35,419 bases of DNA, taken from NCBI GenBank assembly GCA_002179805.1, contig NAVB01001530.1:1-35419 (forward strand), written 5' to 3'. The DNA is from Acanthamoeba lenticulata. Its lineage: Eukaryota > Discosea > Longamoebia > Acanthamoebidae. Shown in pieces: positions 1-11,547 of this stretch (its first letter is position 1; each line of letters opens with the position of its first letter). Under the pieces are notes generated by a model. It was not told where the DNA came from. It was given only the letters and a program-made list of their open reading frames with translations, and did no database searches. The position numbers and the translations under genes were made by a program.

Positions 1-240
1 AATCTGTAGATAGATTTGACTGTTTAAATGAATTATTACTCGTAATCAGGAGAGGTGGCAGAAAACGATACCAGCTTTGCCGCGGTGCGGGCCTCTAAAG
101 AATGCAGACTCGCTGTCGGCACTCAAAGCAGCTTCGACGCTGTTTGTTGTGGGTGTGCGTGGGATCACCGTGTGCTCCCTTCGGGACAGGCGCTCGGCGT
201 GCCCGCCGCTGCCCCGCCGACGGCCATCAGCCGCATCCAT
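1..240 (-). CDS. First exon of an unrecognised gene that continues beyond the left edge (partial)
   Basis: An ATG at 240 on the minus strand opens a GC-rich reading frame (MDAADGRRRGSGG...) that runs to a good donor at 71 (gtatcg). An AT-rich stretch then ends in a good acceptor (tctatctacag) at about position 4, so the window stops just inside exon 2. The N-terminus is basic and Ser/Thr-rich with no family I recognise. It faces away from Ubc13, leaving about 214 bases between the two start codons, which fits a shared promoter. The call rests on the splice signals and the base-composition switch only. It could be a chance frame within a leader. Confidence 0.4.
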
Positions 241-454
241 TTACGCCTTCAGATTGGCAAGGCGTTGATCTGTTGAACTAATTGCAAGAAAACAAGAAAA
301 TAAGAAGGAAAAGACACGTCAGCGGAAAAAGCACGCTTCCGCGAACGAAAATGCGGTTTTGAGCCCTTTTGTTGTTTGTAACAATTCTTTTTTGAATCTT
401 GGACACATCGCAAGACAGATCCACCTCGATTGCCCAATCAAAACAAAGCACACA
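241..454. promoter_or_regulatory. Probable bidirectional promoter region between the left-edge gene and Ubc13
   Basis: About 214 bases separate the divergent start codons. The segment is AT-richer than the flanking exons, with runs such as aagaaaacaagaaaataag near 287-305. I see no convincing TATA box or named element. The promoter role is inferred from head-to-head gene arrangement. Confidence 0.35.
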
Positions 455-1562
<1,108 letters not shown>

Positions 1563-2747
1563 TCAGGAGGGCGTCTTGGTGGGATCCACCTCGGCGTGGA
1601 CGCCTGGAATGGCGTCGGTCACTTCCTTGCCCTCCTTGAAGTACTTGTTGTCCTCGTCCCACACTCCGCCTGTGGTGTCACCCATCACACACCGCATCAC
1701 CATCGTCAGCACAGGCTGCTCTTCTTCTCTTCAAGTGGTAGAAGTGGGCGTACGCTTGTGGAGGAGCTTGACGAGGGCCTCCACCTGGAAGAACTTGGCT
1801 GTAGTCGTCACGAACAAGCAAAAAGGAGTCAGCTTCATCATCACTGTCGGCGGTCAACGTCGCCGGCTCTGGCGCGAGCCGACATACCTTCCTCGAGGAC
1901 GCCCTTGAGGTCAATGCCCGCGTCGGCGAAGAAGTTGCCGTATCGCAAGAAGTTGAGCACCGGCGTGAAGTAGTGCGGGTCCCTGCAGAAGTTCGGACGC
2001 GTGGCTGGTTGGCGCAAGAAGACTAGGAGACGGAGAAAAACGTGAGGCCGCACCGATCGAGGTTGACGACGATGCCGTCCTTCTTGTCAACCTTCCACGA
2101 GAGGGACTTGAGGGTGAGGATGTTCTTTTGTCGGTCCATTTCCGCCCTCTCGGTCTACGCCATTCCCCTCCATCATGATCAACACAAAACTTACTCTGGA
2201 TCTTCTTTTGAAGGACTCACGCACCTGGTGGTCGATGAGCCGCAGCGTCTTCCTCTCTTTCCCGTTCTTGAGTTTTGTTCTGATGTTTGTCATTTGAAAG
2301 ACAATTATGGTGAGTGAAAGGCAAGAGTAAATGGCATCAATGAGGCGAAGCGAAGGGCCGAACCTGGTAAAGATGAAGGTGGAGGTGATGCCGGGCTTGC
2401 CCTTCATGGCCCGAAGCACGTCCTCCTTGGCCGGGTTCTTCTCGCCCAGGATGTCGTAGAAGAGTGACGACGGATCGGCAAGCAGCGTCTGCACGAAGCA
2501 CGCGAACGTCAGATACCAGAGCTAGAAAGCAGTAGCATAGAAGAAAGGAACCTTCTTGGTGGTTTTGAAGATGATGCCGCCCAGGTTGAGCGTCACCCAG
2601 TCCGTCTGCATCACCTGTTATGTGCCCAGAGACATGTGAGCATACTCTTGGCACTGACCCATGGCTACGGCCACGAGGGCCCAGAGTTGCAAGACGGCAT
2701 ACCTGGCGGCTCTTGGCCCAGGTGGCGTACCACTGGCCGCCCTTCAT
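1563..2747 (-). CDS. BTB/POZ (potassium-channel T1-type, KCTD-like) protein
   Basis: Eight exons (2703-2747, 2552-2614, 2364-2488, 2225-2279, 2054-2124, 1888-1982, 1754-1798, 1563-1669) join to 201 residues. The T1/BTB signature is clear: TDWVTLNLGGIIFKTTKKTL, LLADPSSLFYDIL, then LDRDPHYFTPVLNFLRYG and GIDLKGVLEEAKFFQVEALV. The order and the xRDPxYFxPxLNFLRxG motif match KCTD proteins. Many of these are adaptors that oligomerise through the BTB fold and recruit substrates to Cullin-3 ligases. No ion-channel segment is present. A charged, Lys-rich insertion (residues about 60-90) interrupts the usual T1 loop. The chosen ATG (MKGGQWYATWAKSRQ) has an open frame upstream, so a longer N-terminus is possible. 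The substrate is unknown. Family assignment is firm, Cul3 function inferred. Confidence 0.88.
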
Positions 2748-3144
2748 GGCGACCTCAATCGTCTTCCTACGCACGGCAAGCCAGCAAAAGAGAGAGAGAG
2801 AGAGGAAGAAGATTAGATTAATCTGCAAAGTGTTTTACTTGCAATTAAATCAGGCAAGGTGGGTGCAGCGTACACGGCCGTTGGCAGTAAAATAATGGCC
2901 TTCGTCAAGAAGGGAAGGAACCACACCATGATGGCACACGAGGAGAAGTCACGAGGCGAGGGCTGTTGCACCGGCAGCTGTCTGCCACGGGGACGAAATC
3001 GCTATGCGAGGCAAAATAATAAATATACGATAAATGGCGCCACAATAATAACAAATAGAAATCGGAAAATTGGGGAATAAGAATTCTCATAAATGCTCGA
3101 ACGGGCACTGCTTCGGCCAACTTCGAAGAAACAGTCAACCCTCT
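2748..3144. other. Intergenic region upstream of the BTB gene
   Basis: Likely 5' region of the BTB gene and 3' flank of the BORC gene (both minus strand). It holds an (AG)8 microsatellite at 2789-2804, which gives a pyrimidine tract on the minus strand and could belong to a 5'-UTR intron ending at the tag near 2767. It also holds an AT-rich stretch at 3012-3075. A short hydrophobic minus-strand frame at about 2815-2928 could not be joined in phase to the BTB exons. Confidence 0.5.
2789..2804. repeat. (AG)8 microsatellite
   Basis: Sixteen bases of uninterrupted AG dinucleotide in non-coding sequence just upstream of the BTB gene start. On that gene's strand it is a CT tract. Confidence 0.9.
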
Positions 3145-4680
3145 TCAGCCCGAGGCCTCCTCCGCCTCCGCCACTCGTGACGTGGCCACATCGTCGCTGC
3201 CGTCCGCCTCCTGTTGTTGCTGTTGTGCAGCCTGCTCGTCCTTCGGTGTCGTGTCCACGGCTTCACTGCCGGCCTCGTCCGGCTCTGCGTCGCGTCGTTC
3301 ATTGGGCGCGTCGCCTCGCGCTTCGGCGGTTTCGTCGCCGCTCTCGTGTTTGGCTTCGCCGTCTTCTTCGCCTTCGGCGCCGCTCTCTGCTGAAACCATC
3401 ATGGTCGGGTCGCTTATCGTGTGCAGCGGCGGCGCCAGTGACCGGTCCTGTCCCGGACAGCCGCCTCTCGAGTTAGCTTTTGGCCGCCGACAAGGACAAC
3501 GACAAGGACAGACGTACGACGATGAAGGAGCGGATGGGCGCCAGCTGGTAGCTCTGGGGCAGCTTCCCGCACATCTCCTCGACCGTGCCGATGACCTGGT
3601 TGAGCAGCAGCTTCGTCGTGTTGATCTGCAAATGGATTTTCTCCACTGCGCGCACACACTACTGTGAGTGATCTCGGGTTCGTCGTTGTTGTTGGTTGTC
3701 GTTAATTGTCCAGCATGGCACCAAGCGCACCGTCACGAAAGGCGATCTCGAACTGGCGCACATCGTTCAGATGCCGCTGCAGCGCCCGGCTGGCGTCTAT
3801 GGCGTGCGCCTCCTCCGACCGCACGCGCGCGTAGAGGAATCCCTGCTTGGGGCCCCCAATGACGACACCACCACAACAACGTTATGAGCCCACGTCAACG
3901 CGACAAAGCTCGTGATGAAGACGAATGCGAGAAGATGACTGGACCTGCTGTTGGGAGACGACGGCAGAGATCTTGCGGCAGAAGCTCTGGTACTCGCCGC
4001 ACAGCTTGAGGAGGGCCTGCGGGTTCATCTCCACTTCAACAACATGTCCACAGTGAGACCACTGTATGCGCTCGAGGGCGGCGGCGGCAAAAGGGCGCAA
4101 GCGACGTACGATGTGACTTGGCGTTGGAGGTGAACACCCAACCGGTGGGCTTCAGCAGCGGCTCGAACTGCCCACCACGATGACGGTGCACCTGGGTGTC
4201 AGCCAGCTGCGGCCAAGGGTGAGCAAGGGTGTAGGCGGGCGGCTTATAAGTACGGTGGCGATTCGCTCGAGCGCCTGCAGCTCGGGCTCCAGGTTGGACT
4301 GCTGGCCCGAGTTGACCTCCACCACCGTGACGATGTCCGTCTGCTCCACGCACGAGTAGTAAGTAATTATTATTAATAATTATTATTTATTAATTGAATC
4401 TATAAAAATAATAAAGATAGAGCGTACGGCGTTCTGGGCGTGCGTGTCCTTCACTTGCGAGCTTTTCTTTCGATCAACCGAGTAGCTCGTGTAGGGCACC
4501 GCTGCACCAGCAGGACCACCAACGACGGCCCCCTCTGGGGGCGCTCGTGGTTGTTTGGGTCCACCTCCTCCTTTGCTCGGGTCGTTGCCCTAGATCAACG
4601 CCCCAACCCCTCACTTGCATGAGGACGGGCCCAGCCTTGGCAATCGAACCATGAGGAAAGGGCCAAATCTGACGCACCAT
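3145..4680 (-). CDS. BORCS5: BORC complex subunit 5 (BORCS5/LOH12CR1/myrlysin) homologue
   Basis: Eight exons (4678-4680, 4428-4589, 4254-4340, 4143-4206, 3945-4033, 3731-3842, 3518-3645, 3145-3447) give 315 residues, all phases closing. The core follows the BORCS5 pattern: DIVTVVEV; FEPLLKPTVEMNPQALLKLC followed by GEYQSFCRKISAVV; and a C-terminal helix INTTKLLLNQVIGTVEEM before LPQSYQLAPI. In animals this subunit anchors BORC on lysosomes and, with Arl8, drives lysosome movement along microtubules. Exon 1 supplies only ATG, followed at once by gtgcgt. The next exon starts GGC, so the protein begins MGNDPSK, a fitting N-myristoylation signal (Gly2, Ser6), as in the human protein (MGSEQSS). 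Two extras versus the human 196 residues are a Gly/Pro-rich N-terminal linker and an acidic, Gln-rich C-terminal tail of about 90 residues. The gene lies 97 bases downstream of MEMO1 on the same strand. Confidence 0.8.
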
Positions 4681-4782
4681 GTTGTGGCCCGAAGATGTTG
4701 GTGCAACAAGTTTTTTTCTGTGATCTTTTCCCCGCATTTTCTCGTTTGTACACCCAGAACGCTTTTCGCGCTGCTGACGTCA

Positions 4783-6255
4783 TCAGGCGACCTCGGTCCT
4801 GCGCTTCTTCTTGTCGGCCGTGCTTGCGGCGGGCAGGCTCTGGAGGCGCACGACGGCCGACGCGTAGCTCACCGAGGAATCCCGGTCGGTCTTGCACTTG
4901 CTCGACTGCGCGTACCGCACAAACCGGAGATCGAAGCCGCTTTCGCTCTTGGCCATCGCCTGCAAGTTGCAGCCGACGTCAATGGTCCTCCCAAAAGCAC
5001 GAACCCTACAAGCCGAGGAAGAGGAGGAAGAAGATACGCACCTCGAGGAGAATGGCAATCGGATGGCGGCCGCAGATGGTGTTCTTGTACTTCTTACGAT
5101 AGTCGTGGAAGGCCTGCGCGTTTTGCGATTCGATGATGCGCATGCCCTCACGGTCGAGCCACTCGATCGATTCGTGGATGGCCCCTCGCGACGCATCATA
5201 AAACGTGTACGAGAACCTGTCATCAACATGTGGTGAGTCCTATTGAGCAAACGTCGTACTCGACGCGAAAACTAGAAGGCGTAGATGAAGCGTACCTCTT
5301 GCCCCAGTGGCAAAAGTCGCTTGAGATGACAAAGAAGTTGGTGGGGTCGTCAAGATAGGGAGCAAAGACCCTTCCATACAGCTCCTCGTTCTGCTTGTCG
5401 AGCGAGCCCACCAGCACGGGCACCAACTTCACCTCGTGTCTGCAACGGACGTTGTGAGCGTCATCGAGCGCAAGAGAAAGGGAGAGCACACGACCACGTG
5501 GGACGCACCCTTGAAAGATCTTGGCGAGGTAGGGCAGCTGCATCTCAATGCTGTGCTCATCCTCGTCGACCTCCTTGTCCATGGTACCAAAGTGGCCCGT
5601 ACTCATAAGCTCAGCCATGACTAAAGTGGCCACTCGGTCAGGAGCAAGTCCTTTCTTTCTTGAGCAGGAACAGGCTTGGGCGGATGATGTACCATCGAGG
5701 TCGAGAGCGAGATCACCGACGGGGGTTTCGTAGTGGGTCTGGCTGGACAGGGCGCAATTCCTCAGGTAGACGTGGTGCGAAGGTCCCAAGATAAACACTC
5801 GCCTCCTGTTTACATTGAGGTTGGAAGAAAGGCTTGAATGAAAAAGGTGTTGCGGCCGCCGTACACGACAGAGGGATCAATGGCGTGATAAGCCCAAGCG
5901 GCGGTAGGCCCCGAGTAGGAGTAGCCAGCATGCCTGGTGGGAGGAATGAGAAGTGCCCAAGGGGCTGCGAACAAGGCCAAAAGCACGAGCAAGAGAACGA
6001 GAACGAGAACGCGTACGGCGATATGATGGCACGGGAGACCGTCCTTCCCTCTTCCTCAGAACGTGAAGCTTCTACAGCGGACAGCCAACCTCCGAGCTGC
6101 TCGGCAAGGAGCTCACCTGTGCGTCAAAAAAGATGCATCAAAGATGCCAACAGATGGCCAAGAAAAAAAGGGCTCATACCATTGTCCGTGTACCAACTGC
6201 CAGCATGGGAAGCCTCACGGGTCCTCTTTGTGCTTTTGTTGGAAGATCCTTTCAT
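4783..6255 (-). CDS. MEMO1: MEMO1-family protein (AmmeMemoRadiSam system protein B type)
   Basis: Exons 6180-6255, 6017-6116, 5865-5933, 5693-5805, 5509-5632, 5296-5439, 5042-5216 and 4783-4959 join to 325 residues (human MEMO1 is 297). Diagnostic motifs in order: [135 protein letters not shown]. The metal or putative active-site residues of human MEMO1 are all present (His of HAGY, His of GPSHH, His of FCHW, Cys of TICG). In animals the protein binds iron or copper and links receptor tyrosine kinases to cell motility. In an amoeba the role is unproven. The C-terminus ends in a short Lys/Arg tail (KKKRRTEVA). The ATG at 6255 precedes the conserved REASHAGSW block by 13 codons. Assignment is firm. 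Confidence 0.94.
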
Positions 6256-6474
6256 GATGGTAAGCAAACGATCTCAAAGAACAAGAGGAAGGACGATGCT
6301 TGCAGACTGCCAAAACCACAAGCAAACTGTTGCTCCTTATCTCAGACGTTGTCGTGCTCTGTCTGAGTTGGATTGATTAAGTTGCTTGGCGTTTTTCCGT
6401 TTCAACTTTCTTTTCCTTCAATATTTGTGGACTCGCAGCTTCTGCTTCCAAACCTCTTTCTCGTCGTGCCCTCA

Positions 6475-7608
6475 TCAGAAAGGCTTAGAGGCCCACACGC
6501 GCACGTAGTCCACCAAGCCCGGCTTCAGAACTGCGTTGCTTGGGATGGGCCCTGACCAGCTGCCTCCCTGCTGCCACGAGATGATGGGGAACATGGGCGA
6601 GGTGTAGCCCGAGGGCGTTGGGAAGCTGCAGCGAGCTACGCGATCGATGTAGAAGGTGACCGTCGAGGCCGTCCAGTGGACGCCGTAGGTATGGAACTGG
6701 GTGGCGTTGTAGTTGGGGAAAGTGTCGTAGGAGTAGCACTGGCCCGCCGGGGACTGGGTCTGCACGCTCCACAGCGTCTGGGCGGCGATCGCTGGCTGGC
6801 CATTGACGTGCACGATCTCGACGATGTCAATCTCAGGCGGCCAGGTTGACTCGGACATGAGCCAGAACGCAAAGGCTACGCCTGGCACGAACGGGACAGA
6901 GATGCTGGCCTCAAAGTAGCCGTGCAGCTGGGCGAAGCCCTGGGTCAGCAGCTGGGAGCCCAGGTAGGGCAGGTTGCCGCAGGCCGCTCCGCAGTTGGTG
7001 TTGGCTTGCATGCCGAGCCTGGCCACGCCGCCCGAGGCCGTGTAGAGCGAGGTGTAGGGCGTCGCTGGGTTGAAAGGGTTCACGATCCACGCGTCGTTCA
7101 CCGGGTAGCCGTCGTCGTTGGGCGAGTACCAACTGGCGGGCTTCCACTTGCCCCCCGCCGACGGGTTCCTCCAGTTGTAGAGGGAAAGTGTAGTGAAGTC
7201 GTCCGAGAAGGTCGTCGCTGGGGCGGGGCTCGGGCTCCTCGTGGGGCTGCGTGAAGGGCTCCTGCTTGGGCTCGGCGGGATACGACTCGGGCTCGCGGTG
7301 GGAGAGGGGCTCGGAGCGAGAGGAGCCAGGGAGGAGGCGACCCACTCGCGGCCGTTCCAGAAGTACCAGCCCCCCGTGGCAGAGTCCTGCGCCCACATGG
7401 TCTGGGTGAGGGCCGACGTGCCGCTGCCCCCGGGCACGGCCTGGCCGTTCCTCACGACGTCACCAGAGGCGGAGAGGCTCCACACCGCCCCATCCGAGTC
7501 CGTGATCGACCCGCCGCTCGTCGGGGTCAAGACCACCGCGAGCGTAGCGGGCAAAGTCACGAGGGCGAGAGCTGCCGCCACGAAGAGCGTGAGGTGATGC
7601 GTCCTCAT
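6475..7608 (-). CDS. Secreted glycoside hydrolase family 16 (beta-1,3-glucanase/laminarinase-like), intronless
   Basis: A single uninterrupted 377-codon frame. Residues 1-24 look like a signal peptide (LTLFVAAALALVTLPATLA). Residues about 33-92 form a small domain with ITDSDGAVWSLSASGDVVRNG and GGWYFWNGREW. I recall similar modules from bacterial secreted proteins. Residues 93-131 are a Pro/Ser linker (repeated SPSRSP). The GH16 catalytic domain follows, with the EIDIVE signature giving nucleophile Glu259, Asp261 and acid/base Glu264. It also has HTYGVHWTASTVTFYIDRV and a C-terminal VDYVRVWAS strand typical of the beta-jelly-roll. Likely role: extracellular or phagosomal cleavage of beta-glucans from prey or its own wall. 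It is the only complete protein gene in the window with no intron, which together with the bacterial-like N-terminal module suggests past lateral transfer. Substrate cannot be fixed from sequence alone. Confidence 0.9.
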   Translation of the reverse strand: MRTHHLTLFVAAALALVTLPATLAVVLTPTSGGSITDSDGAVWSLSASGDVVRNGQAVPGGSGTSALTQTMWAQDSATGGWYFWNGREWVASSLAPLAPSPSPTASPSRIPPSPSRSPSRSPTRSPSPAPATTFSDDFTTLSLYNWRNPSAGGKWKPASWYSPNDDGYPVNDAWIVNPFNPATPYTSLYTASGGVARLGMQANTNCGAACGNLPYLGSQLLTQGFAQLHGYFEASISVPFVPGVAFAFWLMSESTWPPEIDIVEIVHVNGQPAIAAQTLWSVQTQSPAGQCYSYDTFPNYNATQFHTYGVHWTASTVTFYIDRVARCSFPTPSGYTSPMFPIISWQQGGSWSGPIPSNAVLKPGLVDYVRVWASKPF

Positions 7609-7720
7609 GTTGGTGCAAGAAGCCTAAAGGTCAGTGTGAACCAACCCCAGAGGGCACTCAAAGCTAAATTGCAATCACGAGGAGTTGTGCCTCGAGGCTC
7701 TATTAAAAAGACTATTCATT

Positions 7721-10700
7721 TTAGTGGTGGATCACGCTTGATGAATTTCCAGGGAGCAGAGGGCCCTTCTCCGACGCACGCGTGGCTTCCTCTTCCGTCT
7801 CCCCCGTCTGGAGGGAGAGCTCCACCAGCGCAAAGATATTCAGCGCCTTCCGCATGCGTTGCTGTTTGTCATTGCCACCATCATCAGCATCACCATCATC
7901 ATCGCCACGTGATCCCACACGAAGAGGAATCGGTACCTCGGCCCGCTCGTGCGCTACGAGGCGCTTGACGCCCTCCAGCAAGCGGAAGGGCCCCTCGCAC
8001 GCCGTCCGGTGGCTCGCCCGCCAGTGGATGGTCTGCCCCGTGCGCGTGAGCATTTGTGAGCGTGCGTGCGTGTGCGCTGAGCACCGGTGAGAGAGGGGGG
8101 GGGGGGAACGAGATCTCGCGCACCTGATGCTCCGGGCCGCAGTAGTAGACCAGCCGGCAGCCCGAGCATGCCCGCAGCTGATCGACTCGGCTACAAATGG
8201 CGCAGCGCTTCTTCCCCACTGTTTGTGTGCGCCGCACATGAGCAACGCGCATCAGAGAAACGCGCGCCTGTGGGCGCCACGACACGAGCGCGAGACTACG
8301 AACCGATCTGACTAGCAAAGGCGGTGCGCCAGTTGGTCGGCTTGTCGGCGGCCTCAAAGCAGAACGGGAAGGTGCGGAGGAAGAGCGTGCGCCAGAGCAG
8401 GTTGTCCTCGGCCATCTCGCGGAAGGCGCTAGACACCGCGCGCATCGCACAGGCGTCGCGCCCATAGGCGAACCCGAGCACCTTGAGCATGATCTCTGGC
8501 GGCAGCCGCTCCATATAGCACTCGCCCGTGATCTCTTCCTCCTCTTGCGTTTCAGCAACCGCGTCGTCATCATCTTCTTGCTCGACTTGGTCGTCTTCGT
8601 CTTCGGCGTTGTCGTCATTGTCGGTTTCGTTGTCGCTGTCGGCGTCGACATTGTCATCATCGTCGACGTCAACGTCATCGTCAGAGAGGCTGAGCTGGCA
8701 CTGTTGTGGGGCGAGGCCCTTGGTGTTGAGGACATCGACGCGGCATCCGGCCTCGTCCCGCAGAAAGGCCACCGCGGCGACGTTGGCCACCTGATAGGCC
8801 AAATGCAGCGGCGTGTTGCCGTCGGCGTCGCGCGCGTCGACATCGGCCCCGTGTGGGCCGCCCACGAGGCACGCGCGCATAAAGGCCGCGCCGTCCTCGA
8901 GCATGGCCGCGAGGTGCAGCAGCGACGTCTTGAGCTGCCGCACGGCGGGCACGCGGCCGGCCTGTACGAGCCGCCGCTCCTCGGCCCGCACGAGCCACTG
9001 GGCCACCTCGTAGTGCTCGTTCATCAGAGCCAAGAAGGCCGGCGAGAGCACTTTGTTGTTGTTGTTGCTGTCGTCATTGTCGTCATTGCTGTCATTCCTG
9101 TCGATGTCGACAAGGTTGTTGTCGCGCCGGCGGGCGAGCAGAACGGCCTTGTCATGGAGGAGCTGCACGATGAGGGCGTGCCCGCGGGCGGCGGCCATGT
9201 GGAGCGGCGTGTGGCCTTCGACGTAGGTCTCCAGCCCGATCTCGATCTCGGGGCGGCGGAGCAGGGCGCCCACGGCGTGCGAGTTGCCCAGCTCGGCCGC
9301 CCAGTGCAGCGCCGTGAAGCCCTCATAGTCTGCATTCATCACGCAAAGACGAGACAGCTCTCAGCTCAGCTCCGCTCAGGCGGGCGTATGGCCAAGCTAG
9401 ACCAAGGGCGGCCGAACCTTGCCAGTTGACGTCAAGCGCGTCGCCGCCGGCACGGAGTAGCGCCGAGATCGAGTCCATGTCGTCGTTGATGGTGGCCCAG
9501 ATGAGCGCCGTGCGGCCGTGTTGGTTGTCGGTGCAGTTCAGGTCGAGCAGACCTCGCTCGGAGCCGACTGCGTGTGTACATGAATCGTCAGCCACAGGCC
9601 GCGAGGACCAAGCCAACAGGGGCGTACAGGCGCCGAGCAGAGCCCGGACGGCGGCGGTGACGCCCCGCATGGCGGCCATCACCAGCGGCGTCTCGCCGCG
9701 CGCGTTGGTCCAGTTGGCCACCAGCCGCACTGGCAACGCCGCGCTCTCGACGGCCTCGGGTTCGACTCCGACATCTGGCTCGGCTGTGGCCTCGTCGTGG
9801 GCCTGCTTGGGCTGCTCGGCGAGCAGGCGGGCGAGCACGCGCTCGAGGTCGCGCACCTTCTCCTTGGCGATGAGGCGCTGGAGCTGCTGGCTGGCCCGGC
9901 GGCAGCGGAGCAGCATCGTCTCGGCGGCCGAGCGCTGGGCCTCGCGCAGCCGCCGCTCGCGCTTGCGCTGCTCCTTCCGCCGCCGGCGCAGGCGCTTGGC
10001 CTCGCGGAGCTCCTCCTGCTTGAGCTGCTGCCACTTGGCGCGCTCGCTGCGGCTCTCGGGGTTGACCATCCGCCCGTCCTCGAGCACCGAGACCAGGGCG
10101 GGCTCGCTCCACTCGCTCCACTGCGCGGCGTCTCCGGCGCGCACGCGAAAGGCGTAGTCGCCCTCCTTGAGGCCCGACACAGCGCAGTGGTCGTCCGAGC
10201 CCTGGTAGACCGTGACCGTCTCAGCCGGCTGGCCGACGCCGTTGTCGTCCGCCTCCATCGACACCTCGACCACGGCATTGTTGGCGCGCGCGAGTGACCA
10301 CGACACTAGTGACAGAGCGAGGAGGTCAGCTCGGAGAGGACCCATGGGAGGAAGATAAAATGAAGGAAAAAGAAAAAACGCACCGCGGACGCGTCCGCGC
10401 GTCAGCAGCTTGACGGTCGGGCAGGGCATGCGGGGCGGGCCGCCGCTGGTGATGCGCAGCACTTGATGCTGCTGCCTCTCGCGCACCTTTTTCGCGTCCC
10501 GGATGTCGGCCATCCCTGCCATGGTAAGTCAAGGTCAGGTTCAGCCCAAAAGTTGGAGAGATGATCTCGAGAAGGGGGAGACGCACTGAGCTCGGCCTCG
10601 TCCTGCTCGTGCATGCAGAGGTAGAGCGTGTGGTTGGCCACGTCGTTGTAGACGCGGCGCTTTGTGGTGTCGCTCACCACGGCGTAGGCCTTGGTCAGCA

Positions 10701-11547
10701 GCTGGAACATCTCCGTCGCCGTCTCGTTCTCGCTTCGGTCCGGGTGGTATCGCTGCCCGTACACGCGCGGTCAGTGCGTGTGCGCCGCGCGTGTGTGTGC
10801 GTGTGCGGAGTGGCGTACAAAGGCGGTCTTGCGGTACAAGAGCTTGAGCTGGTGGGCCAGCTTGGCGACGACGTCGTCCTCGCGCTGATCGAGCTCGACC
10901 ATGCGCAGTTTGACGGCCTGCAGCAGGAACTCGTGCTCCAGCCGCCGCTCGTGGACGCAGGCCAGGAAGTGCTCGGCCTCCACCTCGCCACAGCTGGTGA
11001 GCATCGTCTCCCAGTCCTCCATGTACAGTTCCTGGTCGCTGCCTCCACCGGCGTCGGCGGTCGAGGTGCTCGCGGCTTGGCCGGCCAAGGCGGCCCGCTT
11101 GGCGCGGACCTTGCGGCGGCGGGCGCGCTCGCGCTTGTCCTCCTCGACGAGCTTGCGGCGAAGGTCGGCCATGTTGCGGGCCAGCTGGGCCAGCTTGTCC
11201 CGCTGCCGCTTCTCGGCCTGGCGGTTCACCAGCACCTGCGCTCCAGCGCCGCTGTCGCCATCATCGTCGCCTTCATCGTCACTGCCGTGCCGCAGGCGCT
11301 GCAGCTTGGCCTCGACTTGCGCTGCCTCACGCTGCTTGGCGCGGTACTTCTCCAGCAGGCTGGCCTTCATCTGCAGCGTGCACATATGGAGCGGTGTGTT
11401 GAGCGCTTTCGTAGAGAAGGAGAAGATGAGGAGAGGAGCGGAGGGGGGTGCCTGATGGTAGTGCAGCACTTTGGCCGTCTGACGCACGGTGACGCTCAGC
11501 GTCTCGCGTGCGCCACGAAGCTGCTTCTCCTCCGCCACAAGGGTCAT
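7721..11547 (-). CDS. Mosaic protein: J domain - fibronectin III - ankyrin repeats - F-box - MYND finger
   Basis: Nine exons (11470-11547, 10819-11370, 10587-10752, 10384-10515, 9628-10305, 9418-9567, 8304-9329, 8124-8218, 7721-8032) join in phase to about 1,062 residues. Residues 27-190 are charged coiled coil (KLQRLRHGSDDEGD). A J domain at about 190-250 has helix VAKLAHQLKLLYRKTA, the HPD triad in RYHPDRS, and FQLLTKAYAVVSD. A fibronectin III domain (about 290-385) ends YAFRVRAGDAAQWSEWSEP. Then come a basic coiled coil (385-470), ankyrin repeats (about 490-810: GRTALIWATINDD, GFTALHWAAELGN, GHTPLHMAAARGH, GNTPLHLAYQVAN), an acidic run, an F-box (about 858-905: ERLPPEIMLKVLGFAYG) and a MYND zinc finger (about 932-970: CAICSR, CSGCRLVYYC, HWRASHRTAC). 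The set suggests an Hsp70-linked SCF substrate receptor. That is inference. The 5' end is unsure: the frame stays open above the chosen ATG, and an earlier exon is possible. Confidence 0.85.

Noticed and set aside
2815..2928. Minus-strand hydrophobic frame (MVWFLPFLTKAIILLPTAVY) upstream of the BTB gene
   Set aside because: Could be read as a signal anchor exon, but no donor/acceptor pair joins it in phase to the BTB exons and it lies in AT-rich sequence.
4358..4405. AT-rich palindromic stretch (taattattattaataattatt)
   Set aside because: It lies inside an intron of the BORCS5 gene. AT-rich introns recur here (for example 34310-34340), so no origin or element is claimed.
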